Source of the DNA: Corynebacterium aquilae DSM 44791
GTDB taxonomy: Bacteria; Actinomycetota; Actinomycetes; Mycobacteriales; Mycobacteriaceae
DNA length: 64,000 bases
Direction of reading: 5' to 3'
NCBI RefSeq assembly: GCF_001941445.1
Contig: NZ_CP009245.1
Location: forward strand, 643,992 to 707,991
This document shows, piece after piece, positions 26,650 to 36,234 of this stretch (positions are counted from its first letter, which is position 1; the number at the start of each line of letters is the position of its first letter). The translations under genes and the position numbers were made by a program. The notes under the pieces were generated by a model. That model did no database searches and was not told the DNA's origin. It was given only the letters and a program-made list of their open reading frames with translations.

Positions 26650-29600
26650 TCACGAACCCTTGGTCAGTGCCGAAGAGCTGGCGCAGTGGTTGGGCCAGCC
26701 TTTCCCGCCGACTCCGCAGCAATCCGCCGTTATCACCGCGCCGGCGGAGCCACTGCTGGTGGTGGCTGGTGCGGGGGCTGGAAAAACGGAAACCATGGCG
26801 GCCCGCGTGGTGTGGTTGGTGGCCAACAAGTACGTTTCCCCGGATGCGGTTTTGGGGTTGACGTTTACCCGCAAAGCGGCCCAGGAGTTGGGGCAGCGCA
26901 TCCGCCAGCGGCTCAAGGCTTTGGCCGCGTGCCCGCAGTTGGTCACGATTGATGAGGACGGCCAGCTGGCGAAGGCGCTGGCTACCGCTAACCCCACCAC
27001 GTTGACCTATGACGCCTATGCTGGCCGGCTGATTCGGGAGTATGGGTTGTTGCTGCCCGTGGAGCCGACCTCCCGGCTGATCAGTGGCACCGAGCAGTAC
27101 TTGATTGCTCGGGATGTGGTGGAGGGGCTGCAGGGGGATTTGCACCTGGATGATGCTTATGGCCGCAACAGCATTGTGGATCAGGTGCTGTTGTTGAAAA
27201 AGGAGCTTGATGATCACCTGATTTCGCTTGATGACGTGCGGGAGGAAACGGAGGCGCTGATTGCGTTGGTGGAGTCTTTGCCGCCGTCGAAGCGGGCGAA
27301 GGACCCGGAGGGGCTGACGACGCTGACCCGGCAGGTGTTGGATGCGCAGGCGCGTCGGTTGAGTTTGTTGCCGGCGGTGGCTGCTTTGCAGCAGCAGCTG
27401 CGGGAGCGCAACGTGATGACCTTCGCGGAGCAGATGAGTGTGGCGGCGCGGCTGGCGCGGGGGCGCAGCCAGGTGCGGACGTCCCAGCGGCAGCGTTTCC
27501 GGGCGGTGATGTTGGATGAGTATCAGGACACGTCGGCGGCGCAGCGTATTTTGCTGTCTCACCTGTTTGGTGATCCGAATCCGCAGCAGTCGGATGACAT
27601 TTCGGGCGTGGCGCGGGGCATTGCGGTGACTGCGGTGGGTGATCCGATGCAGGCGATTTACTCGTGGCGGGGTGCAACAGCATCGAATTTGGTGGAGTTC
27701 GTCACCGACTTTCCTGTGCTTCGCCCTGCTTCGCAGCCTGAGGGCTTGGAGGAGCCGGTGGGGGAGCAGCCGGTGCGGTGGGTGAAAAAACCGGCCGAGA
27801 CTCGCGAGTTGACGACGAGTTGGCGTAATCCGCCGGAGGTGTTGGCGTTGGCGAATCAGGCCACGGTGGGGCAGTTGGGGGCGTTGGATTCTGCGCACCG
27901 TATTGTTTCGCCGTTGGTGTCGCGGCAGGGCGCTGCGCCGGGGCGGGTGTTGTTGGGTAGGTATGCGACCGCGGAGGAGGAAAACGCTGCGGTGGCGGAG
28001 GCGTTGGCGGAAGATTTTTGGGCTGCCCAGGAGGCGGGGCAGACGTTTACTGGGGCGGTGTTGGTGCGCCAGCATAAGCAGACCCCGGCGATTGCTGCTG
28101 CGCTGCGGGAGCGGGATGTGCCGGTGGAGATTGTGGGTTTGGCGGGGTTGTTGCAGGTCCCGGAGGTGGTTGATGTGCTGGCGGTGATTCGGATGCTGGT
28201 GCGCCCTCAGGATGATGTGGCGGCGTTGCGGATTTTGTTGGGCCCGCATATCAATTTGGGGCTTGATGATTTGAGGAAGTTGGCGGCGCGTGCCCGGAAT
28301 TTGGCGGGGCGGGCGACGAAGCTGTCGGAGAAAACTTCCGGTGTGGGTGCGGGGGAGGTCGTTGAGGTGGCTGAGGTGGTCGCCGAGGACGACAAGTTGG
28401 TGTTGGATCGGGATGCCGCGGATTTGCAGGGGCATGTGTTGGCTTTGTTGCGCGCGCAGCAGGAGCGTTTGGGGGTGGATGCTGATGTGGTGTCGCAAGG
28501 GGCGTTGGAGAAGTGTGCGGCTGAGGTTGCGCGGTTGTTGTCGGCGACGGAGGAGACTCGGGTGGGGTTGGCTGATGCTATTGCGGATTTGGATGCGCCG
28601 GAGAAGTACAGCGTGGAGGGGTATCGGCGGTTGGCGATGTTGTCGAGTGAGTTGCGCGAGTTGCGGCGTAATAGTTTGGGGTCGAGTCTGACGGATTTGG
28701 TCAGTGATGTGGAGCAGGTGATGGGGCTTCGTGCTGAGGTGTTGACGCGGGAGTCGACGGGTGGTCGTGCGCATGTGGGGGCTGCGCATTTGGATAGGTT
28801 TGCTGAGGAGGTGGCTGCCTATGGTCGCATTCCGGGGGCGAGTGTGGTGGGGATGTTGGATTATTTTGAGTTGGCGGTGCAGCATGATCAGGGGTTGACG
28901 CGTGGGGAGGTGGCGGTCAGTGGTGATCGGGTGCAGATTTTGACGGTGCATAAGGCTAAGGGGTTGGAGTGGCAGTCGGTGGCTGTGGTGGGGGTGACGG
29001 ATCGGATTTATGGTGAGCGGGGTGTGTCGACGTGGGCGACGAGTCCGGGGGCGTTGCCGACGGCTTTGCGGGCGGATGCTGATGCGGGGCATCGTTTTGG
29101 TGCGCCGGTGTTGGATACCAGTGAGGTGGAGGATCAGACGCAGCTTAAAGGCGCGGTTGATGCGTTTAAGAAGGAGTTGCGGGCGGGCAATTTGGGGGAG
29201 GTGGAGCGGTTGTTTTATGTGGCGTTGACGCGTGCGGAGCGGCATCTGATTGTGACTAGTGCTGCTGATAATGGTGGGGCGCGTCCGGATGCGCCGTTTG
29301 GGGTGTTGGAGCGCTTGTGTGCTGTTTTTCCGGAGTTTGTTGTGGACGCCGCATCAGAAGTTGAGGCTGCGACGGGGGCTGAAGCTGAAGCTGTGGCTGG
29401 TGTGGGGGAGGCACCGGTGGTGGAGCAGGCGCCGGTGCCGCGGGATTTTTTGGAGCATCGTGCGGTGGGGGTTTTGCGGGCGGCTGATTGGGTGCGGGCG
29501 GAGTATGAGCGCCTGGTGGCTGATGCTGATGCTGGTGCGGGTGGTGAGGGTGATCGGGCTGTGCCTGTGGTGGGGTTGTGGGATCGTGAGGTGCGGGCGT

Positions 29601-30280
29601 TGGTGGAGGAGGCGCGGCGCGCGGATGCTCCGACGGTGACGGTGAATGTGGGCTCGGAGGTGACGGCGAGTGATTTGGTTTCGTGTGCGCGGGATCCGGA
29701 GGAGTTTGCGCGTCGTCGGCGTCGCCCGCAGCCGTTTCGGCCGAATGTTTTTGCCAAGCGGGGTACGGCGTTGCACCAGTGGATTGAGGATCATTATGGG
29801 CGCGGTTCGTTGTTGGATGCGCCGTTGATGGATGATTCTGTGGGTTTTGATGAGGAAGGGGAGGTGTCTTCGGCGGAGTTGGCGGTGTTGCAGGAGAAGT
29901 TTTTGGCGAGCCGGTGGGCGGATATGGATCCGGTGTTTGTGGAGTATCCGTTTACGGTGTCGTTGGGTTCGCGGTTGGTCAGTGGCCGGATTGACGCTAT
30001 TTTTCATGAGGGGGATGATCCGGCGTCGGGTTGGTTGGTGGTGGATTGGAAGTCTTCGCGTCCGCCGGTCGGTGCGGAGGCGGATAGTGCGGCGATTCAG
30101 TTGGCGGTGTATCGCTATGCGTTGGGGCAGTTGTTGGAGTCGATGACTGGTTCTGCGGTGGCGCCGGAGGGTATTTCGGCGGGTTTCTTCTACATCGGCT
30201 TCGAGCAATTCTTCCAGCCGGGTAAGCTACCGGGTGCTAAAGAGTTGGAGTTGTTGTTCTCCAGCGATGATGGTGCCTGA
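26639..30280 (+). CDS. adnB: AdnB subunit of the AdnAB helicase-nuclease
   Basis: The 1213-residue lead motor and nuclease of AdnAB has an intact Walker A, AGAGAGKT (K49), motif II LDEYQDTSAAQR, motif III-like GDPMQAIYSWRGA and motif VI VALTRAERHL. The C-terminal nuclease has SGRIDAIF, VVDWKSS and QLAVYRYA. ATG 26639 is preceded by GGAAGGAAAA and overlaps the end of adnA; an in-frame ATG at 26615 is deeper inside adnA and less well placed. From about 25.4 kb through this gene the wobble positions are G/T-rich, unlike the first two thirds of adnA. Confidence 0.93.
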   Translation: MNLDHEPLVSAEELAQWLGQPFPPTPQQSAVITAPAEPLLVVAGAGAGKTETMAARVVWLVANKYVSPDAVLGLTFTRKAAQELGQRIRQRLKALAACPQLVTIDEDGQLAKALATANPTTLTYDAYAGRLIREYGLLLPVEPTSRLISGTEQYLIARDVVEGLQGDLHLDDAYGRNSIVDQVLLLKKELDDHLISLDDVREETEALIALVESLPPSKRAKDPEGLTTLTRQVLDAQARRLSLLPAVAALQQQLRERNVMTFAEQMSVAARLARGRSQVRTSQRQRFRAVMLDEYQDTSAAQRILLSHLFGDPNPQQSDDISGVARGIAVTAVGDPMQAIYSWRGATASNLVEFVTDFPVLRPASQPEGLEEPVGEQPVRWVKKPAETRELTTSWRNPPEVLALANQATVGQLGALDSAHRIVSPLVSRQGAAPGRVLLGRYATAEEENAAVAEALAEDFWAAQEAGQTFTGAVLVRQHKQTPAIAAALRERDVPVEIVGLAGLLQVPEVVDVLAVIRMLVRPQDDVAALRILLGPHINLGLDDLRKLAARARNLAGRATKLSEKTSGVGAGEVVEVAEVVAEDDKLVLDRDAADLQGHVLALLRAQQERLGVDADVVSQGALEKCAAEVARLLSATEETRVGLADAIADLDAPEKYSVEGYRRLAMLSSELRELRRNSLGSSLTDLVSDVEQVMGLRAEVLTRESTGGRAHVGAAHLDRFAEEVAAYGRIPGASVVGMLDYFELAVQHDQGLTRGEVAVSGDRVQILTVHKAKGLEWQSVAVVGVTDRIYGERGVSTWATSPGALPTALRADADAGHRFGAPVLDTSEVEDQTQLKGAVDAFKKELRAGNLGEVERLFYVALTRAERHLIVTSAADNGGARPDAPFGVLERLCAVFPEFVVDAASEVEAATGAEAEAVAGVGEAPVVEQAPVPRDFLEHRAVGVLRAADWVRAEYERLVADADAGAGGEGDRAVPVVGLWDREVRALVEEARRADAPTVTVNVGSEVTASDLVSCARDPEEFARRRRRPQPFRPNVFAKRGTALHQWIEDHYGRGSLLDAPLMDDSVGFDEEGEVSSAELAVLQEKFLASRWADMDPVFVEYPFTVSLGSRLVSGRIDAIFHEGDDPASGWLVVDWKSSRPPVGAEADSAAIQLAVYRYALGQLLESMTGSAVAPEGISAGFFYIGFEQFFQPGKLPGAKELELLFSSDDGA

Positions 30281-30372
30281 TGTTGGTGCCATGGTTCTAT
30301 CGCCGCACATCTTGGGTGTGCGTTCGGTCCGGCGGTAGGAACACCTTGTGATGAAAGTGAGCGTGCACCGAC

Positions 30373-31464
30373 GTGCCGCAGCGAATCCGTGCGCATTTGC
30401 GTAGTGATACTGAACTGGTTGATCTTCCTGATCATGCGTTGTTGGGGATCATTAAGATTCCGCAGCCGCGTTCTTTTAGTCCGTGGTGGTTGATTACCCG
30501 AAGAATTGCGTATGCGATTGCGCTGATGGGCGTGGTTGCGGTGTTGGTGTACACCGATAAGGGTGGCTATACCGAGGATCTGACTTTTGTTGATGCGGTG
30601 TATTACTCGGCGGTGTCGTTGTCGACGACGGGTTATGGCGATATTGCCCCGGTGACGCAGCATGCGCGTTTGGTCAATATTTTCATTATTACCCCGATTA
30701 GGATTTTGTTCCTGATTTTGTTGGTGGGTACCACTTTGGCGGTGTTGACGGATGAGACTCGCCGCACTTTACAGATCCAGCGTTGGAGGAAGAACATGCG
30801 TGATCACACTGTGGTTGTTGGTTATGGAACGAAGGGCCGTAGTGCGGTGTCGGCGTTGTTGGCTGATGGGGTGAGCCCGGCGAGCATTGTGGTGGTCGAT
30901 ACTGATAAGGATGCGCTGGAGATGGCGTCGACGCGGGGTTTGGTGACGGTGGTGGGTTCGGCGACGAAGGCTGATGTGTTGAAGTTGGCGGGGGTGGCGC
31001 GCGCGAAGGCGGTGGTGGTGGCGCCGAATATGGATGATACGGCGGTGTTGGTGACGCTGTCGGTGCGTGAGATCGCTCCGAATGCGACGATTGTGGCCAG
31101 TGTGCGGGAGAGTGAGAATGTGCACTTGTTGAAGCAGTCGGGTGCGGATAGCGTGGTGATTTCTTCGGAGACCGCGGGCCGGATGTTGGGGTTGGCGACG
31201 GTGACTCCGACGGTGGTGGAGATGTTGGAGGATTTGTTGTCTCCGGATGATGGCATGTCGATTACGGAGATGATTGTTACTGCTGCAGATGCTGGTAAGT
31301 CGCCGCGGGAGTTGTCGCCGTTGGCGTTGGGTGTGGTGCGCCATGGTGAGTTGTTCCGGGTGAGTGAGCCGGCTGCGCGTGCGGTGCAGCAGGGCGATAA
31401 GTTGTTGTTTATTCGGGGGTTGGCGCCGAAGGATGCCCAGGCGGATGCTGCGGGTGAGCGGTAG
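30373..31464 (+). CDS. potassium channel with RCK/TrkA-N domain (Rv3200c-like)
   Basis: The 363-residue protein has two membrane segments flanking a pore loop with the K+ selectivity filter TTGYGD (85-90). A TrkA-N/RCK nucleotide-binding domain from about residue 145 starts VVVGYGTKGRSAV and is followed by a TrkA-C-like region. Such channels assemble as tetramers gated by ligand binding to the RCK ring. GTG 30373 is used and the ribosome binding site is weak. It lies 92 bp after adnB and 3 nt before nudC, in the Rv3202c-Rv3198c gene order. Confidence 0.88.
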   Translation: MPQRIRAHLRSDTELVDLPDHALLGIIKIPQPRSFSPWWLITRRIAYAIALMGVVAVLVYTDKGGYTEDLTFVDAVYYSAVSLSTTGYGDIAPVTQHARLVNIFIITPIRILFLILLVGTTLAVLTDETRRTLQIQRWRKNMRDHTVVVGYGTKGRSAVSALLADGVSPASIVVVDTDKDALEMASTRGLVTVVGSATKADVLKLAGVARAKAVVVAPNMDDTAVLVTLSVREIAPNATIVASVRESENVHLLKQSGADSVVISSETAGRMLGLATVTPTVVEMLEDLLSPDDGMSITEMIVTAADAGKSPRELSPLALGVVRHGELFRVSEPAARAVQQGDKLLFIRGLAPKDAQADAAGER

Positions 31465-31467
31465 TTT

Positions 31468-32328
31468 GTGATGGCCCGGTTGATTCATTTGACGCCGTCG
31501 TTGCAGATCATTGTGGATGCGGATGGTAGCCCGCATTGGTTTGATTACGATCCGTCTGCCGGTGTGGGGGCGGGGGTGTGTGAGCGCTCGGCGCAGGATG
31601 ATGCGGTGGTTGAGGCTGCTTGGGGTGCGCGGCCGCCGATTGTGGCGCGGGTCAGTGAGGGGAAGTGGGCGCGTTTGGTTGATGAGGAGGAGTTGGCGCG
31701 CCTGGCCGCGCAGGTGGGCGGTGAGGTGGTGGCGCTGCGCAGCATGCTGGTTGATGATCATCCGGATTTGTTGGCGGCGGCTGGGTATGTGAAAAATCAG
31801 CAGCTGCACCGGTTTCATCCGGCGGATGGTACACCGTTGACTTTTGATGAGCAGGGGCATGTGGGCACGAGTGCGCGGGGGGCCGCGTTTTTTCCGCGGC
31901 TGGATCCGGCGGTGATTGGTCTGGTGGAGTGTCGGGGGCGGATTTTGTTGGGTCGTAATGCGTTGCGCCCGGACTATTTTTCCCTGATCGCGGGTTATGT
32001 GTCCCCGGGGGAGACTTTGGAGGCGGCGTTTGCGCGGGAGGTGCTGGAGGAAACCGGCCGCCGGGTGCGCGGGGTGCGCTATGTGGGTTCGCAGCCGTGG
32101 CCGGCGTCGGGTGCGTTGATGTTGGGCATGTATGGGCTCACCGATGATTGGGAGGCGGTGGCTGCAACGGACGGGGAGCTCGTGGAGACCCGGTGGGCCA
32201 GCCGTGAGGAGATCGTGGCGGGCGGGCTGCCGCTGTCGCCTCAAGGGTCTATTGCCCGGACCTTGATTGAGTTTTGGACCCATAAGACTGAAGATTTTTT
32301 GCCACAAAAGAGCCTGTTTGATTCATGA
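31468..32328 (+). CDS. nudC: NudC-type Nudix NAD+ diphosphatase
   Basis: The 286-residue Nudix hydrolase probably cleaves NAD(H) or removes NAD caps from RNA, as NudC does. The Nudix box GYVSPGETLEAAFAREVLEETG is complete. The NudC signature after the box, normally SQPWPFPxS, is SQPWPASGA here. The four-cysteine zinc ribbon before the catalytic domain is missing: HRFHPADG stands where HRFCxxCG is usual. Start is GTG 31468 or ATG 31471. The stop overlaps the uvrD2 ATG by 4 bp. Confidence 0.85.
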   Translation: MMARLIHLTPSLQIIVDADGSPHWFDYDPSAGVGAGVCERSAQDDAVVEAAWGARPPIVARVSEGKWARLVDEEELARLAAQVGGEVVALRSMLVDDHPDLLAAAGYVKNQQLHRFHPADGTPLTFDEQGHVGTSARGAAFFPRLDPAVIGLVECRGRILLGRNALRPDYFSLIAGYVSPGETLEAAFAREVLEETGRRVRGVRYVGSQPWPASGALMLGMYGLTDDWEAVAATDGELVETRWASREEIVAGGLPLSPQGSIARTLIEFWTHKTEDFLPQKSLFDS

Positions 32329-34388
32329 TTGATCTGAATTCCCTCGACGATGATCAGCGCGTCGCCGCGACCGCGCCGCGTGGCCCGGTGTGCATCCTGG
32401 CCGGTGCCGGCACCGGAAAGACCCGCACCATTACCTACCGGATCGCCCACCTGATCGACCAGGGCTTTGTCAGCCCCCAGCGGGTGTTGGCGGTGACCTT
32501 TACTTCCCGCGCGGCCGGGGAGATGCGCCACCGCCTGGCAACTATGGGCATTGGTGGGGTGCAGGCCCGCACCTTCCACGCGGCCGCGCGGCGCCAGTTG
32601 GCCTATTTTTGGCCGCAGGTCGCGGGTTCTTTGCCGTGGAAACTGGTGGATAATAAGTTTCCGCTGGTGGGCCGGGCGGTGCGGGGCGCTGGCCTGGAGA
32701 ACAACACCGACATGGTGCGCGATGTGCTCTCTGAGATCGAATGGGCCAAAGCGTCGCTGATTAGCGCCGACGCTTACCCCGCGGCGGTCGATTCTTCCGG
32801 CCGCACCGCCCCTGCGGATCCCCAAAAAATCGCCCAGGCATACCGCCTGTACGAACAGGCAAAAACCTCCGAGGACGGGATGCTGCTCGACTTCGATGAT
32901 CTGCTGGTTCACACCGCGGGCGCGTTGGAAAATTCCGCGGCGATCGCCGAGGAGTTTCGCCAGCAGTACCGCAGCTTCGTCGTCGACGAATACCAGGACG
33001 TCACCCCTTTGCAGCAGCGGGTGCTGGACGCGTGGCTGGGCACCCGCGACGACTTAACGGTCGTCGGTGACGCCAACCAGACCATCTACTCCTTTACCGG
33101 CGCAACCCCCGACTACCTGCTGAATTTTTCCCGCAAGTATCCGCACGCCTCCATCACGCGGCTGCAACGCGACTATCGCTCCACCCCGCAGGTCACCGAC
33201 CTGGCCAACACGGTCATTGGGCAAGCCCAAGGCCGGGTGGCCGGCACCCGACTCACCCTGGAAGGTATGCGGCCGGCAGGTGGTGAACCCACCTTCACCT
33301 CCTATGACGATGAGCCCTCCCAGGCCCGTGGGGTGGCCAAAAAGATCGCGCAGCTGATCAACCAGGGCATCCCCGCCCGGGAGATCGCGGTGCTGTACCG
33401 CATCAACGCCCACTCCGCACTGTTCGAACAGGCCCTGTCCGAAGAAAACATCCCCTACCAGGTGCGCGGCGGTGAAGGCTTTTATAACCGGCCCGAAATC
33501 CGGGCTGCTATCACCGAGTTGGTGCGCCTGTCCGGCCGGGATGATCTCCCGGAGCAAGCCCAGGGTGCGGGCCTGGTGCGGGTGGTGCGCGCAGCGCTCG
33601 CCCCGCTGGGTTTGAGCGCCAGCGAACCCGAAGGCGCCCAAGCCCGCGAACGCTGGCAATCCCTCAACGCGCTAGCCGAACTCGTCGAAGAACTCGCCAG
33701 CATCACCGGCGACCTCACCCTGCCGGGACTACTGGCAGAACTCAAAACCCGCGCCGACGCCAAACACCCACCCAGCGTCGACGGCGTCACCCTCGCCTCC
33801 CTGCACGCCGCCAAGGGTCTCGAATGGGATGCCGTGTTCCTGGTTGGTCTCTCCGAGGGATCCCTGCCCATCAAACAAGCCATCAAAGCCGGCGCGGAAC
33901 ACATCGAGGAAGAACGGCGCTTGTTCTACGTCGGAATTACCCGCGCCCGCGAACACCTCCACCTGTCCTGGGCGCTGGCCCGCCAGGAAGGCGCCCGCGC
34001 CAGCCGCCACCGCACCCGCTTCCTTGACGGCATCGTCAAGGATCCTGAGCCGATCACCAGCGGGCACAGTGCGCGCAAAACCGCCCACTGCCGCACCTGC
34101 GGCATCACCCTGGACACCCCCGCGGAAAAAGTCCTCGGCCGCTGCCTCGACTGCCCCGGGGACACCGATCACGACCTCGTCGAACACCTGCGCCAATGGC
34201 GCAAACGCACCGCCGATGAGCTCAACCAACCCGCCTACATCGTCTTCTCCGACGCCACCCTTTTGGCCATCGCCGAAGCCCAACCCCGCACCCCCACAGA
34301 ACTGCTCGGCATCACCGGGCTCGGGCCGGTCAAACTCGAACGCTTCGGGCAATCCCTGCTCGACACCCTCGAGGACTACCTCAGCTAA
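32325..34388 (+). CDS. uvrD2: SF1 DNA helicase UvrD2
   Basis: The 687-residue 3'-5' helicase has Walker A AGAGTGKT (27-34), motif II DEYQDVTPLQQ, motif IV LQRDYRST and motif VI VGITRAREHLHLSW. A tetracysteine module (CRTCGITLDTPAEKVLGRC ... C) follows. A C-terminal HRDC domain (DATLLAIAEAQPRTPTELLG) ends the protein. This domain set is typical of mycobacterial UvrD2, which is essential in M. tuberculosis. The ATG overlaps the nudC stop. The 3' end overlaps the end of the convergent gene by 4 bp. Confidence 0.93.
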   Translation: MIDLNSLDDDQRVAATAPRGPVCILAGAGTGKTRTITYRIAHLIDQGFVSPQRVLAVTFTSRAAGEMRHRLATMGIGGVQARTFHAAARRQLAYFWPQVAGSLPWKLVDNKFPLVGRAVRGAGLENNTDMVRDVLSEIEWAKASLISADAYPAAVDSSGRTAPADPQKIAQAYRLYEQAKTSEDGMLLDFDDLLVHTAGALENSAAIAEEFRQQYRSFVVDEYQDVTPLQQRVLDAWLGTRDDLTVVGDANQTIYSFTGATPDYLLNFSRKYPHASITRLQRDYRSTPQVTDLANTVIGQAQGRVAGTRLTLEGMRPAGGEPTFTSYDDEPSQARGVAKKIAQLINQGIPAREIAVLYRINAHSALFEQALSEENIPYQVRGGEGFYNRPEIRAAITELVRLSGRDDLPEQAQGAGLVRVVRAALAPLGLSASEPEGAQARERWQSLNALAELVEELASITGDLTLPGLLAELKTRADAKHPPSVDGVTLASLHAAKGLEWDAVFLVGLSEGSLPIKQAIKAGAEHIEEERRLFYVGITRAREHLHLSWALARQEGARASRHRTRFLDGIVKDPEPITSGHSARKTAHCRTCGITLDTPAEKVLGRCLDCPGDTDHDLVEHLRQWRKRTADELNQPAYIVFSDATLLAIAEAQPRTPTELLGITGLGPVKLERFGQSLLDTLEDYLS

Positions 34389-35386
34389 ACCCCCGCCCCA
34401 TCCGGGCGGCGGCCAGCGACCCGCTTACCGGCTGCCGCCGCCCGGCTGCGCCGCTCAAAACAATCCGGACACAACGGATGGCTCGGCAGTGTCGACGCCG
34501 ACACCTCCCACGACCCCAACCCCGCCCGCACCACCGCCCCCGGCACCCAACCCACCGCACCACCAGCCGGCGGATTCACCCCAGCAACCAGCAAGGGGCG
34601 CAACAACAACGCCGCCACCAACGACGCCCGCCCCAACCACCCCTTCTCCCACCCCACACCACCAGCACCCCCAGGGGAAAGCACCAACTCCTTGGCCACC
34701 GAAGCCCACAACGGGTCGCGCTCCCGGCGGCGCAACTCCGCACACACCACACACGGCCCCCGCCCATCCACATGCAGCGGCCCCACCTCCACCACCTCAC
34801 CCACAAAAGACACCGGCACCACCCGCGCCGAATGCTCCACCAACGCCCGACACACCGCCGACGTAGGCCGCCAATAATTCACCAACACCACCGGGCACAC
34901 CCCCGCCGCCCCCGCAATCGCCTGCGCATCCGCCTGACCTCGGCCCACCCGCCGCGCCACCACCCCACACACCTCACCTAACGCCTCCACCAGGGCTGCC
35001 ACCGCAGGGCCATCCCCCAACACCACCACCTCACCAGGGTCAGCAAACCAATCCACCAACACCCCCGCACACAACAAATCCGCAATCATCACCCGCGCCC
35101 GATGCCGCGGCACCCCACATCCGCACAACCCATCAGCCAACGCCGTCAACCCCACCGGCTGGCGCGCCGCCCGCAACACCCTGCACACCCCGGCCGCATC
35201 CTCGCCCTGCCGCAACAACAACACCCCCGCCGAAGCAGCATCCACCCCAAACTGCACCGAAAAGGCATCCCGCACCACCACCACAGCACTATCCCGCAAA
35301 CACACCAACCGGCGCGCCCCATCAACCACATGGTCTGCCGGGGGAGTAGCCCGCGGATCCACCCGCAGCACACGATCAGCCAACAC
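34385..35386 (-). CDS. TOMM precursor leader-peptide-binding-type protein (Rv3196-like), orphan
   Basis: The protein has about 333 residues from GTG 35386; the frame is open to 35449. The C-terminal half carries VEVGPLHVDGRGPCVVCAELRRRERDP and HPLCPDC. This is the pattern (GPLxVxGRxPCxxC-L-RxxRDP) of the leader-binding/cyclodehydratase C-type proteins of thiazole/oxazole-modified microcins. The N-terminal part (about 20-190) may be the winged-helix and Rossmann-like region of that family. Four cysteines could bind zinc. No YcaO, dehydrogenase or precursor gene is nearby, so its partner is unknown. Confidence 0.65.
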   Translation of the reverse strand: MLADRVLRVDPRATPPADHVVDGARRLVCLRDSAVVVVRDAFSVQFGVDAASAGVLLLRQGEDAAGVCRVLRAARQPVGLTALADGLCGCGVPRHRARVMIADLLCAGVLVDWFADPGEVVVLGDGPAVAALVEALGEVCGVVARRVGRGQADAQAIAGAAGVCPVVLVNYWRPTSAVCRALVEHSARVVPVSFVGEVVEVGPLHVDGRGPCVVCAELRRRERDPLWASVAKELVLSPGGAGGVGWEKGWLGRASLVAALLLRPLLVAGVNPPAGGAVGWVPGAVVRAGLGSWEVSASTLPSHPLCPDCFERRSRAAAAGKRVAGRRPDGAGV

Positions 35387-35517
35387 CAACCACCTCACAC
35401 AACAACGTAAAAAAGACAACAAAACAACTAACAATGCGCCGCACAACACCGGCGATACACCCCCTCAGACGCACCCCGTGCCACCGGTGGTTCCACCACC
35501 CCCACCACCAACTACAC

Positions 35518-35563
35518 TAAGCAACCACCCACCAACCCCCACCAACCCCCACCAACCCCAGCA
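35518..35563. repeat. short C/A-rich tandem repeat
   Basis: Units of about 10 bp (CCAACCCCCA) occur in tandem in the leader before the YgjP-like gene, with few substitutions. It is in non-coding sequence and is probably slippage-derived. Confidence 0.6.
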
Positions 35564-35582
35564 TTCACCACACCACACACCC

Positions 35583-36128
35583 ATGACACGCCCACACGTC
35601 ACCATCATCCGCTCCCCACGGCGACGCAAAACCGTATCCGCCCGACACGTCGGCGACACCATCGAAGTGCGCCTACCCGCAGGGCTTAGCGCCAGCGAAG
35701 AACAACGCCACATCGACAGCCTGGTGAAAAAACTCACCAACCGCACCACCAGCGGGGCCCGCGCCTCCGACGCTGACCTGGAACGCCGCGCCCACACCCT
35801 CAACGCGCAATACCTCGAATCCAAAGCCCGCTGCACCTCCATCAGGTGGGTCGGCAACCAAAAAACCCGCTGGGGTTCCTGCACCACCTCAACTGGGGCA
35901 ATCCGCATCAGCGACCGGCTGAAAAAAGCCCCCGACTACGTCATCGACGCCGTCATCGTCCACGAACTCGTCCACACCTTCCACCCCGGCGGCCACGACG
36001 CCGAGTTCTACGCCTGGGCAGACCGGGTACCACACGCCGAACGCGCCAAAGGCTACCTGCAGGCCTACGCCCAATTCCTCAACCACGGCGGCCCCGCCGG
36101 CAACCTCGAAACCTTCACCACCGACTAA
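35583..36128 (+). CDS. YgjP-family zinc metallopeptidase domain protein
   Basis: The 181-residue M48-related protein carries the WGSC turn (KTRWGSCTT, 95-102) and the zinc motif HELVH (127-131) with a third ligand in PGGHDAEF (H138). All metal ligands are present. YgjP-like proteins are single-domain putative peptidases of unknown substrate, and no membrane segment is seen. ATG 35583 (MTRPHVTI) is chosen; the upstream open frame is proline-rich low-complexity sequence over the tandem repeats. Confidence 0.85.
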   Translation: MTRPHVTIIRSPRRRKTVSARHVGDTIEVRLPAGLSASEEQRHIDSLVKKLTNRTTSGARASDADLERRAHTLNAQYLESKARCTSIRWVGNQKTRWGSCTTSTGAIRISDRLKKAPDYVIDAVIVHELVHTFHPGGHDAEFYAWADRVPHAERAKGYLQAYAQFLNHGGPAGNLETFTTD

Positions 36129-36138
36129 ACCCGCCCAC

Positions 36139-36170
36139 AAAAAAGCCCACCGGCACACAAACCGGTGGGC
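36139..36170 (-). terminator. intrinsic terminator of the Rv3195-like gene
   Basis: GCCCACCGG (36145-36153) pairs with CCGGTGGGC (36162-36170). Read on the minus strand, the stem is followed by TTTTTT (36144-36139). It also stands just after the YgjP-like gene on the other strand. Confidence 0.85.
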
Positions 36171-36234
36171 ACCCACCATCACCGCGACAAAGCACCGGCA
36201 ACAGTGGGAAAACTCAAAAACCCTTCAGCTAGGA

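Noticed and set aside
26459..29245. 928-codon frame antisense to adnA/adnB
   Set aside because: Arg/His/Pro-rich translation typical of a shadow frame in GC-rich genes.
34385..35386. Part of a bacteriocin (TOMM) cluster
   Set aside because: No YcaO, dehydrogenase, precursor or transporter gene lies within several kb; it is reported as an orphan only.
35518..35563. C/A-rich tandem units as a CRISPR array
   Set aside because: Units are about 10 bp without spacers, and there are no cas genes.
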